The notes beneath the pieces are model-generated. The model had not been told where the DNA came from. It made no database searches and saw only the letters and a program-made list of their open reading frames with translations. A stretch of 19,436 nucleotides of DNA from an uncultured Angelakisella sp. GTDB lineage: Bacteria > Bacillota > Clostridia > Oscillospirales > Ruminococcaceae. Position numbers and translations under genes: made by a program. The stretch spans positions 1 through 19,436 of the forward strand of contig CAJUFK010000059.1 in assembly GCA_910585535.1 (NCBI GenBank), in the 5' to 3' direction. This document shows, in pieces, positions 7,821-14,742 of the stretch (positions within the stretch are counted from its first letter, which is position 1; the number at the start of each line of letters is the position of its first letter).

Positions 7821-8738
7821 TCAGCCCTCATCGGCCGGCCCGTAGCCGTCCAGGCCGAACACCGGTGGGGTCGTGTTGAGGGTCATGGGGGGAAGGGGTC
7901 CGTTTTCCGCCTCCCAGGCGGCCAGGATGGCAGCGGCCTCCCGGCGGAGGGCGGGGACATCCGGGGGCATCTGCTCCTGGAAGCTGCTGCGCTCCGGGGA
8001 AGGGTAGTCCCTGGGGCAGGCGGGTGGGATCCAGTCTTGGGCAATCTCCTCGTTTTGCTCCGGGGTGAGAAGACCGGAATCGATGAGGTTCTGGCCCCAG
8101 CGGTGAGAAACGGAAAGGGAGGCGTCCCCCCGGAGGAAATACTTGTACCGCACCGTTCCCCGGCGGGAAATGTTGTCCTCCAGCTGGCTGTCCAGGTGGT
8201 ACCAAACGCCGTCGATCTCCACCACTGTCCAAGCGTGATCCACCAGGTTGCCCTCGGCGGAAAAGGTAAGGCCAGGGACATATTGGGCCGAAAGGCCCAT
8301 CTCCCGGAGGAGGAGGGTGAGGGCGGCGGCGTAGTCCTCGCACATCCCCACCCCGAAGCGCAGGGGGCTGAGGGCCCGCTGCTCCACAAAGGGGATGGGG
8401 GTCTCCCCTCCCCCATTGATCCGCCACAGCTCCAGACCTATCGGCTCCTCCATGGAGGTACAGCGGATCAGGTAGTCAAAAGCAGCCTTGGCCCGGTCGT
8501 ACTGGCTCATTCCAGGGGAGACAAGGCCGGCTGCCGTCTCCTCCAGGAGCTGCTTCAGGTAAGGATGAGGTCCTTCCTCCTGGTCATCCCGGACCGGAGG
8601 CTCCTGGAAGGGCTCCGCCTCCGACAGGGAGGGGGACGGGGCGGGCTCCGGGGATGCGGCCTCCTCTTCCCCGCCTGGAAGGGCGCACCCCGCCAGCGTT
8701 ATCGCCAGGAGCAAAGCGGCGATCCGTTTCTTTTCCAT
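7821..8738 (-). CDS. Transglutaminase-like lipoprotein, first gene of the dlt operon
   Basis: This encodes a 305-residue predicted lipoprotein. The frame is open upstream to 8876, but the start at 8738 has AAGGAGG just before it and begins the signal peptide MEKKRIAALL with lipobox LAGC (Cys18). An acidic/Pro-rich linker follows (22-55). The transglutaminase/protease-like core has the catalytic triad pattern: Cys133 in GVGMCEDYA, His168 in VDHAW and Asp183 in YHLDSQ. Bacterial members are mostly peptidases or of unknown role, and this one is probably anchored outside the membrane. It is the first gene after the promoter at 8811-8839 and lies 24 bases before the serine hydrolase gene. Confidence 0.9.
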   Translation of the reverse strand: MEKKRIAALLLAITLAGCALPGGEEEAASPEPAPSPSLSEAEPFQEPPVRDDQEEGPHPYLKQLLEETAAGLVSPGMSQYDRAKAAFDYLIRCTSMEEPIGLELWRINGGGETPIPFVEQRALSPLRFGVGMCEDYAAALTLLLREMGLSAQYVPGLTFSAEGNLVDHAWTVVEIDGVWYHLDSQLEDNISRRGTVRYKYFLRGDASLSVSHRWGQNLIDSGLLTPEQNEEIAQDWIPPACPRDYPSPERSSFQEQMPPDVPALRREAAAILAAWEAENGPLPPMTLNTTPPVFGLDGYGPADEG

Positions 8739-8762
8739 AGCTTCTTCCCTCCTTGCGAAAAC

Positions 8763-8810
8763 CATTGTAAACCCTGGAGCCGGCTCCAGGGCAATATGGG
8801 CATTGTAAAC
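8763..8810. promoter_or_regulatory. Direct repeats flanking a 20-base perfect palindrome in the dlt operon leader
   Basis: CATTGTAAAC occurs at 8763-8772 and identically at 8801-8810, 38 bases apart. Between them is a perfect 20-base palindrome (8772-8791, half-site CCCTGGAGCC). The distal repeat touches the -10 box and covers the likely transcription start; the palindrome and second repeat lie in the untranslated leader. No T-run follows the palindrome and the gene starts 25 bases later, so a binding site for one or two regulators, or an RNA hairpin, is more likely than a terminator. Confidence 0.6.
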
Positions 8811-8839
8811 ATTATATGAAAAATTTTTGAAGATGGGAA
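8811..8839 (-). promoter_or_regulatory. Sigma-A-type promoter of the envelope/dlt operon
   Basis: On the minus strand a perfect TATAAT (8811-8816) is preceded, 17 bases upstream, by TTCCCA (8834-8839; four of six consensus positions). The spacer is A/T-rich. Transcription should start near 8804, about 66 bases before the first gene of the unit. Confidence 0.75.
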
Positions 8840-8892
8840 GGGGAAAATCTTTGGAAGCCCGCAAGAATTTCCCCAAGAGAGCCTTCCAGATG

Positions 8893-8932
8893 AAAAACAG
8901 GATGTGCCCCCGAAGGGATACATCCTGTTTTT
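8893..8932 (-). terminator. Intrinsic terminator after the symporter gene
   Basis: ACAGGATGT (8897-8905) pairs with ACATCCTGT (8920-8928), with a further CCC/GGG inner stem. The hairpin is flanked by A5 on one side and T5 on the other, so it can work in both directions. Here it ends the minus-strand symporter transcript before the dlt promoter. Confidence 0.88.
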
Positions 8933-8978
8933 GAAGAATTATTCAGGCCGGTGTTTTTCCGGCGGTGAAAAGGCCGGT

Positions 8979-10523
8979 TTATTCCTCCCCGATGGAATCC
9001 CGGACGGTGACGGTGACTCTCTGCTCGTAGCAGGAGAAGATCTCCTCCAGCCGGGCCTTGTCCGGAGCTTTGGTAGCCAAACTGACAAGGGGGACGATAA
9101 CCAGCCCGGCGATCATGCAGAAGGCCCCGGCGTTGATGGGGGACTGGAGCAGCGCCGGAAAGCTCCCCCGCCAGAAGATGTTGGCCAGCATTACCACAGT
9201 GGAAAAAAGGAAGCTGGCCCAGCAGGCGGCGGTGGTAGTCCCCTTCCAGTAAAGGCCGTAAAGGAAGGGCGCCAGGAAGGCTCCGGCCAGGGCCCCCCAG
9301 GAGACCCCCATCAGCTGGGCAATAAAGGTGACGTTGGAGCGGTACTGGATCAGGGCCAGCACCACCGAAATGAGGATGAACACCACAATAAGGCCCTGCA
9401 TCCACTTAACCTGACGCTTCTCGTCCATCTCCTTGATGACATTTCCCTTGATGAAGTCCAGGGTGAGGGTGGAGCTGGAGGTCAGCACCAGGGAGGAAAG
9501 GGTGGACATGGAGGCGGAAAGGACCAGGATAACAACCACGGCGATGAGGATGGCCGGCAAGCCGGAGAGCATGGTGGGGATGATGGAATCGTACCCACCG
9601 GCGGCCAGGTCAATTTGGCCGGAAAAGAGCCGCCCAAATCCCCCCAGGAAGTAGCAGCCCCCGGCCACCACCAGGGCAAAGACGGTGGAGATCACTGTGC
9701 CCTTGCTGATGGCGGCCTCGCTTTTAATGGCGTAGAATTTTTGGACCATCTGGGGAAGGCCCCAGGTGCCCAGGCTGGTGAGGAGGACCACCCCCAGAAG
9801 ATTCACCGGGTCGGGGCCAAAGAAGGAAGCGTAGGCCCCGGGGATGGCGCTGTCTCCCTGGACCCGGGCCAGCTTTTCCAGGGCTGCAAGAAAGCCTCCC
9901 TGGCTGTTCAGCACCGCCAGGATGACGGCGACGATCCCCGCCAGCATAATGATGCCCTGGATAAAGTCGTTGATGGCGGTGGCCATATACCCCCCGGCGA
10001 TAACATAGACGGCGGTCAGCACTGCCATAACGACGACGCAGACCGAATAGTCGATGGCGAAGGCCATGCCGAACAGCCGGGAAAGGCCGTTGTAAAGGGA
10101 GGCGGTATAGGGGATGAGAAAGATGAAGATAATGGCGGAGGCACAGAGTTTAAGGGCCTTGCTCCCAAATCGCTTGCCGAAGAACTCCGGCATCGTTGCG
10201 CTGTCCAGGTGCTGGGACATGACCCGGGTGCGCCGCCCCAGCACCACCCAGGCCAGCAGGGACCCTAGGATGGCGTTGCCGATGCCCGCCCAGGTGGCGG
10301 CGATGCCGTACTTCCAGCCGAACTGTCCGGCGTAACCCACAAAGACCACGGCGGAAAAGTAGCTGGTGCCATAGGCAAAGGCGGTAAGCCAGGGGCCGAC
10401 GTTCCGGCCCCCCAGGACAAAGCCGCTGACGTCGGTGGCATGGCGGCGGCAGTAGATGCCAATGCCCACCATAACACCAAAGAAGGCGATAAGCAGAATG
10501 GCTTTTATGGCAAAATCGAACAT
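8979..10523 (-). CDS. Sodium:solute symporter (SSS family)
   Basis: This encodes a 514-residue integral membrane transporter with about 13 predicted helices. The N-terminal region carries the SSS signature DVSGFVLGGRNVGPW followed by TAFAYGTSYFSAVVFVG. The segment SASMSTLSSLVLTSSSTLTLDF (about 321-342) matches the family's conserved helix-8 region containing the Na2 sodium-site serines. The RBS TAGGAGGG precedes the start. It lies 33 bases after the acyl-CoA ligase gene, so the two are probably one operon, which points to a carboxylate substrate. Within the SSS family, PanF, MctC and proline-type carriers all have this general form, and the sequence alone does not decide between them. Confidence 0.92.
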   Translation of the reverse strand: MFDFAIKAILLIAFFGVMVGIGIYCRRHATDVSGFVLGGRNVGPWLTAFAYGTSYFSAVVFVGYAGQFGWKYGIAATWAGIGNAILGSLLAWVVLGRRTRVMSQHLDSATMPEFFGKRFGSKALKLCASAIIFIFLIPYTASLYNGLSRLFGMAFAIDYSVCVVVMAVLTAVYVIAGGYMATAINDFIQGIIMLAGIVAVILAVLNSQGGFLAALEKLARVQGDSAIPGAYASFFGPDPVNLLGVVLLTSLGTWGLPQMVQKFYAIKSEAAISKGTVISTVFALVVAGGCYFLGGFGRLFSGQIDLAAGGYDSIIPTMLSGLPAILIAVVVILVLSASMSTLSSLVLTSSSTLTLDFIKGNVIKEMDEKRQVKWMQGLIVVFILISVVLALIQYRSNVTFIAQLMGVSWGALAGAFLAPFLYGLYWKGTTTAACWASFLFSTVVMLANIFWRGSFPALLQSPINAGAFCMIAGLVIVPLVSLATKAPDKARLEEIFSCYEQRVTVTVRDSIGEE

Positions 10524-10556
10524 GGGGATCCCTCCTAATCGGTATGGGTCAGGCCG

Positions 10557-12194
10557 TCAGCCGGAGATCTGGGCCTCCACCAGGCGGCCGTGGCAGTAGC
10601 GTTCCCGCAGCACCGGCTTTTCGATTTTGCCGGTGGGATTCCGGGGCACCGGGGCGAAGATGATTTTCCGGGGGCGCTTGTACCGGGGCAGCTCCTGGCA
10701 GAAGTCCTGGATCTCCTCCTCGGTGCAGGTCATCCCTTCCTTTACCTGGATCACCGCCGCGGCGATCTCCCCCAGCCGGTGGTCCGGCAGTCCGATAACC
10801 GCCACATCCTTGATCTTCTCGTACCGCCGCAGGAAGTCCTCGATCTGCACCGGGTAGATGTTTTCTCCGCCGGAGATGACCACATCCTTCTTCCGATCCA
10901 CCAGGTAGATGAAGCCCTCCTCGTCCATCCGGGCCATATCCCCGGTATAAAGCCATCCGTCTTTCAGGACTTCGGCGGTGGCCTCCGGGTTCTTGTAGTA
11001 GCAGAGCATTACCCCGGGACCTTTTACCGCCAGCTCCCCAATCTCCCCTTGGGGCGCCTCCACCCCGGGGGCGGACATGATCCTGACCTCCCACTGATAG
11101 CCGGGAACGCCGATGGCCCCCACTTTGCGGAGATTTTCCACCCCCAAATGGACACAGCCAGGGCCGATGGATTCGCTGAGGCCGTAGTTGGTGTCGTACT
11201 GATGTCCGGGGAAGACGGTCTTCCACCGTTTGATAAGGCTGGGGGGAACCGGCTGGGCACCAATGTGCATCAGCCGCCATTGGTCCAAAAGGTAGTTATC
11301 CAGCTTGACCCTGCCGGAATCGATGGCGTCCAAAAGGTCCTGGGCCCAGGGCACCAGCAGCCAGACAATGGTACACTTCTCCTCGGTCACCGCCCGGAGG
11401 ATCCACTCCGGGGTCACCCCCCGGAGCAGCACCGCCCGGCTGCCGGACAAAAGGCTCCCGAACCAGTGCATCTTGGCCCCGGTGTGGTAGAGGGGCGGGA
11501 TGCAGAGGAAGACATCCTCCCGGGTCTGGCCATGGTGGTTCTGCTCTGTTTCAGAGGCGCAGAGGAGGGAGCGGTGGTTGTGGAGGATGGCCTTGGGGAA
11601 GCCGGTGGTGCCGGAGGAGAAGTAGATGGCGGCGTGGTCGGCCAGAGCCAGGGCCACCGGCGGCGGACCGGAGGAGCAGAAACCCACCAGCCTCATGCAG
11701 TCCTCGGCATAGGCGGGCTTGTCCCGTCCCACAAAGAAGAGCATCCGGACCTTGGGGATCTCCCCGGCGATGGCGTCCATCCGTTCCACAAACTCGGGAC
11801 CAAATACCAGCAGCTCCACATCGGCCAGTTCCAGGCAGTATTTGATCTCGTCGGAGGAATACCGGAAGTTCAGGGGCACAGCGATGCACCCTGCCTTGAG
11901 GATGCCGAAGTAGATGGGCAGCCACTCCAGGCAGTTCATCAGGAGGATGCCTACCTTGGTCCCCCGTTCCAGCCCCCGGCTGAGGAGGAGGTTGGCGAAC
12001 CGGTTGGCCTGGCGGTCAAAATCCCGCCAGGTAATGGCCCGGCGGTAGGGGGCGTCCGGCGACGCCCTTTCGATGAGGCTGGCCTCCCGCCAGGTCACCG
12101 CCCTGTCCCGCTCCTCTGAGGGGTTGATCTCCACCAGAGCGGTCTCCGCCCCATAAAGCCGGGCGTTTCGCTCCAAAAATTCCGTGATGACCAT
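10557..12194 (-). CDS. Acyl-CoA synthetase (AMP-dependent ligase), substrate unknown
   Basis: This encodes a 545-residue adenylate-forming enzyme of the acyl-CoA ligase type. The start at 12194 is chosen over an upstream in-frame ATG (12233) because AGGGAGGA lies just before it. Motifs are AIYFSSGTTGFPKAILHNH (189-207), TNYGLSES (335-342; the family usually has YGxTE), WLYTGDM (414-420), DRKKDVVISGGENIYPVQIE (433-452) and PTGKIEK with the catalytic Lys523. No carrier domain is attached. Residues 30-60 hold two similar phrases, RAVTWREASL and RAITWRDFDR, suggesting a small internal duplication before the usual N-terminal fold. It likely makes a CoA thioester of a carboxylic acid imported by the adjacent symporter; the substrate is not evident. 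Confidence 0.9.
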   Translation of the reverse strand: MVITEFLERNARLYGAETALVEINPSEERDRAVTWREASLIERASPDAPYRRAITWRDFDRQANRFANLLLSRGLERGTKVGILLMNCLEWLPIYFGILKAGCIAVPLNFRYSSDEIKYCLELADVELLVFGPEFVERMDAIAGEIPKVRMLFFVGRDKPAYAEDCMRLVGFCSSGPPPVALALADHAAIYFSSGTTGFPKAILHNHRSLLCASETEQNHHGQTREDVFLCIPPLYHTGAKMHWFGSLLSGSRAVLLRGVTPEWILRAVTEEKCTIVWLLVPWAQDLLDAIDSGRVKLDNYLLDQWRLMHIGAQPVPPSLIKRWKTVFPGHQYDTNYGLSESIGPGCVHLGVENLRKVGAIGVPGYQWEVRIMSAPGVEAPQGEIGELAVKGPGVMLCYYKNPEATAEVLKDGWLYTGDMARMDEEGFIYLVDRKKDVVISGGENIYPVQIEDFLRRYEKIKDVAVIGLPDHRLGEIAAAVIQVKEGMTCTEEEIQDFCQELPRYKRPRKIIFAPVPRNPTGKIEKPVLRERYCHGRLVEAQISG

Positions 12195-12242
12195 GATTGT
12201 CCTCCCTTTTTCCGGGTATTTCCCAGTTGTCACTGATTATAT

Positions 12243-12271
12243 ACTTTAATACTTTTAATGGATAAAGTCAA
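12243..12271 (-). promoter_or_regulatory. Promoter of the ligase-symporter operon
   Basis: On the minus strand, TTGACT (12266-12271) and TAAAGT (12243-12248) are separated by exactly 17 bases. A second A/T-rich TATAAT lies slightly downstream. The site is between the hairpin following the regulator gene and the ligase start, in an A/T-rich stretch unlike the GC-rich surroundings. Confidence 0.7.
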
Positions 12272-12296
12272 GTGAAAAACAAAATTTTTGGACAGG

Positions 12297-12333
12297 AACC
12301 GCGCCCGGAGGCCTTTTTCCTCCGGGCGCGGTT
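12297..12333 (-). terminator. Long perfect hairpin after the XRE regulator gene
   Basis: AACCGCGCCCGGAGG (12297-12311) pairs with its exact complement at 12319-12333, giving a 15-base GC-rich stem with a 7-base loop. It begins one base past the regulator stop codon. On the minus strand the stem is followed by TTCCTGTCC rather than a clean T-run, so it may be a weak terminator or 3' stabiliser. It insulates the regulator gene from the ligase promoter. Confidence 0.65.
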
Positions 12334-12334
12334 G

Positions 12335-13588
12335 TTATTCCACCCTGTCGATGGTTCCGTTTTCATCGGCGGCGTAGGCCGCCAGCACTTCCCGGTACTC
12401 CTGGCCCAGGGCGTCGGTGGCTTCCATCACCAGCTCCAGGCGCCGGTTCGGGCCCAGGGGGTATTCCCCCACCAGGGGAAGGCGCAGGTCCAAAAGGCTC
12501 CCCTGGTCCTCCGAACCATTTAGAATAAAGGGAAAGGTCTCTATCTTCTCCCCGTCGATGTAAACCGCCGCCTGGGCGGAGACGGCGTAGTTCTTCACCG
12601 GGATGCCGACTTCCCCGCCGTGGTACCAGCATTCCCACTGGACAGTCCCCTGGAAGCTCACCTTCCCTTCCGGGAAGGAGGTAGAGCCGTTGTACAGGGC
12701 CGTGGTGTGGAGCCGCAGGTTGTCCCCCGGGCTCCGGAGGGTCCCCAGCAGGCAGAGGTTTCGCTCCCCCGTCTCCCCGTCCAGGAGGGAAAGGGAAACG
12801 GTGGTCTCCCCCTCCCAGGGGATGTCCGCCACCGCCTGGAACATCGCCCCTGCTACCGCCTCGGCGGGCAGGCTGACGGCAGGCCCGTCCTTTCGGGCCA
12901 GGATGAACTCCCCGGTCACCCCTTCCCGCAGGCTTTTGGGGGTGGCAGAAAGGCGGAAGGAGATGGTTTGTGCCTCCAGGTCGTAGTCCTGGAAGGAGAT
13001 GTCCCAGTCCGCCAGCAGACCGGCGGCAGCTTCTTCCTCGGGGGCGGGGTCCCGGAGGGGGGTATCCTTATACTTTAGGTTGATAACCTCGTTGTTGAGC
13101 CTGCTTAGATCCACCTGGAGGTTCCGAAGCTGCCACTGGATCCTTCCGGCATGGTAGGCGGACAAACAAACGGTAAGGACCAGGGCGGGAATGGTGACGG
13201 CAAGGGGCAGGTACATCGTCCATTTCTTCTGCTGCCGGCCCTGCTGCCGCTCCGCCATCAGGGCGGATACCATTCCCTCCAGGGCCCGGAGCCGTTCCTC
13301 CAGGCTGGGGGGCGGCTGGGTCTCCCCGTTCTCTTCCGGCGGCTCCGGAGGCCCCTCCCCTTCCATCGGCGCTCCCTGGGGTTCTGGTCGGGGAGCGATC
13401 CCCAACAGATCATCCACCGTCACCCCGAAAAGCTGGGCCAGCTGGATCAGCTTGTCCACCTCCGGGATGGCTCCGCCGCTCTCCCACTTGGAGATGGCCT
13501 GGCGGCTCACCGCCATCTGTTCCGCCAGCCGCTCCTGGGAAAGCCCCTGCCCCCGCCGGAGTTCCTGTATTTTTCTGCCCAGATCCAT
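12335..13588 (-). CDS. Membrane-anchored XRE-family (HTH) regulator with an extracytoplasmic domain
   Basis: This encodes a 417-residue protein. The start at 13588 has GGAGAGGAGG upstream and begins the DNA-binding domain directly. An HTH_3 domain occupies about residues 4-62 (GLSQERLAEQMAVSRQAISKWESG, then a P-x-x-x-x-L-x-x-L-A-x-x-F pattern and V-D-D-L-L). A Pro/Glu-rich linker (67-95) and short helix follow, then one strong membrane helix (about 123-146). After a short coiled-coil-like stretch (150-172), about 235 mostly beta-strand residues lie outside the cell by simple topology. A DNA-binding head tied to an external sensor resembles a transmembrane one-component regulator. Its targets are unknown; adjacent genes are candidates. 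Confidence 0.88.
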   Translation of the reverse strand: MDLGRKIQELRRGQGLSQERLAEQMAVSRQAISKWESGGAIPEVDKLIQLAQLFGVTVDDLLGIAPRPEPQGAPMEGEGPPEPPEENGETQPPPSLEERLRALEGMVSALMAERQQGRQQKKWTMYLPLAVTIPALVLTVCLSAYHAGRIQWQLRNLQVDLSRLNNEVINLKYKDTPLRDPAPEEEAAAGLLADWDISFQDYDLEAQTISFRLSATPKSLREGVTGEFILARKDGPAVSLPAEAVAGAMFQAVADIPWEGETTVSLSLLDGETGERNLCLLGTLRSPGDNLRLHTTALYNGSTSFPEGKVSFQGTVQWECWYHGGEVGIPVKNYAVSAQAAVYIDGEKIETFPFILNGSEDQGSLLDLRLPLVGEYPLGPNRRLELVMEATDALGQEYREVLAAYAADENGTIDRVE

Positions 13589-13881
13589 GGCCGTTCCTCC
13601 TCTCCTTTGCTGTTGTGATCCTGCTTCTATCCTACCCGAAAAGAGGAACAAAAGCCACCAACTGCTGTTTTCCCCCGTTGTCAACCAGTGGTTGCGGCGG
13701 CCGGCACTCCCTACCTGGGCCTGTGGGCAAGCTTGGCTTCTTCTTGAGGTTCCGGGGCCATCCTGTACCCTGAACTGGCCGGTCTTTGGGCTTTGTCTGA
13801 CTGTCCCAATAACCGCCTAGTATCTTTGGGCCGGTCGTGCTATAATGGGAGCCGGCAACAAATGACAAGGAGGTATCTGTT
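13589..13881. other. Gene-free region between divergent genes
   Basis: These 293 bases separate the regulator gene (minus) from the uncharacterised plus-strand gene. I see no gene. It holds the extended -10 promoter at 13838-13846 for the plus gene. A TTGACA on the minus strand (13679-13684) lacks a usable -10 at normal spacing, so the regulator promoter is not resolved. A short CAACCA/TGGTTG inverted repeat lies beside it at 13682-13694. Confidence 0.5.
13838..13846 (+). promoter_or_regulatory. Extended -10 promoter of the uncharacterised plus-strand gene
   Basis: TGC followed by a perfect TATAAT (13841-13846) forms an extended -10 element. No good -35 lies 16-18 bases upstream, which is typical for extended -10 promoters. 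The gene starts 35 bases further on, after AAGGAGG. Confidence 0.65.
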
Positions 13882-14739
13882 ATGTGGTTTCTCACCGACC
13901 CGGAGGAACTGGCCAACTATCAGTACAAGGGCTCCCTGAAAAAGGCCAAGGGGGAGCTGGTCAGACGGTACGGCCACCTGCTTCAAGATGATTCGCTGCC
14001 CCCCTCCCTGAGAAACACCAGGCCCATTCTGCCGGACAGCCTGTGGTTCACCGGCGTCAGCTCCGACCCCATGGGGAGCTTGGCGGCCCACGGGGTGGAT
14101 CTTGGCAACCGGTCCAGCTTTGTCTGCTGGGTCATCCCGGTACGATATGCCCGGGAGCTGAAGGCCGAGGTTTTCGCCCTGGACGGGTTCCGCCACACCG
14201 GTGACGACGCCAGCGACTACATCGCGGAGGAACAGCCCTACACCTACCTTTACAACTTTTTGGTGGAGAAGGGCTCGGTCCTTTCCATCGACACCACCGG
14301 ATTTACCCCGATGAAGTATCTCCCCGGCCGCCCTGCCCAGGTCTTTGCCTGGCGGGCCGACGGTTCCCGCTTCTCCCGGAACATCGAGACCAAGGACCGG
14401 GACAGCTACCCGGAGGTGCTGGAGGGGCTCCTGGCCCAGGCCAAGGCGGGGGAAGTCGTCCGAATCCTCCTCCGGTGCCAGGAGGCCACCATCCTACAGT
14501 GCGACTTTCGGGAGGGCGGGTACGACCTCTGGTTCGACGCCCGGACCTCCCAGAGCGGCTACGTCTACAAGTACCTCCCAGAGGAGGGAACCGAGGAGGA
14601 CTGGGGGCGGCTTTTTGACCTTCTTTTGTACTTTCTGCGGTTCTACAAGAAGCAGAAGGGGACAAAGTGGAAATACATCCGAAAGGAACTGGCCTCGGAC
14701 AATATGCGGTTTCACAACGGGATGATCTGTGATGACTGA
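13882..14739 (+). CDS. Uncharacterised protein, 285 residues
   Basis: I do not recognise this family. The start at 13882 has a strong AAGGAGGT upstream, and a clear promoter precedes it. The protein is soluble, with no signal peptide or membrane helix, and rich in Tyr, Trp and Phe. The first 35 residues are basic (KKAKGELVRRYGH). The middle has GVDLGNRSSFVCWVIPVRYARELKAEVFALDGFRHTGDD, and the C-terminus is strongly basic/aromatic (LLYFLRFYKKQKGTKWKYIRKEL, about 250-272). It ends three bases before the alr stop codon on the opposite strand. Codon use matches the neighbours. No catalytic motif stands out. Confidence 0.85.
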   Translation: MWFLTDPEELANYQYKGSLKKAKGELVRRYGHLLQDDSLPPSLRNTRPILPDSLWFTGVSSDPMGSLAAHGVDLGNRSSFVCWVIPVRYARELKAEVFALDGFRHTGDDASDYIAEEQPYTYLYNFLVEKGSVLSIDTTGFTPMKYLPGRPAQVFAWRADGSRFSRNIETKDRDSYPEVLEGLLAQAKAGEVVRILLRCQEATILQCDFREGGYDLWFDARTSQSGYVYKYLPEEGTEEDWGRLFDLLLYFLRFYKKQKGTKWKYIRKELASDNMRFHNGMICDD

Positions 14740-14742
14740 CCC

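Noticed and set aside
8772..8791. Perfect 20-base palindrome as a terminator
   Set aside because: It lies between a promoter and the first gene and has no T-run on the minus strand. A regulatory role fits better.
6597..8819. 740-residue plus-strand open frame
   Set aside because: It is antisense to two clear lipoprotein enzymes, Gly/Pro/Arg-rich as expected of a GC-rich shadow, and has no RBS.
8945..8977. CCGGC/GCCGG hairpin with T-run near the symporter stop
   Set aside because: The T-run is on the plus strand only, and no plus-strand gene ends here. The nearby hairpin at 8893-8932 is the better terminator.
8904..10268. 454-residue plus-strand open frame
   Set aside because: It is a His/Gly/Asp-rich antisense shadow of the symporter gene with no family motif.
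13679..13684. TTGACA on the minus strand as the regulator promoter
   Set aside because: No -10-like sequence lies 16-18 bases downstream.
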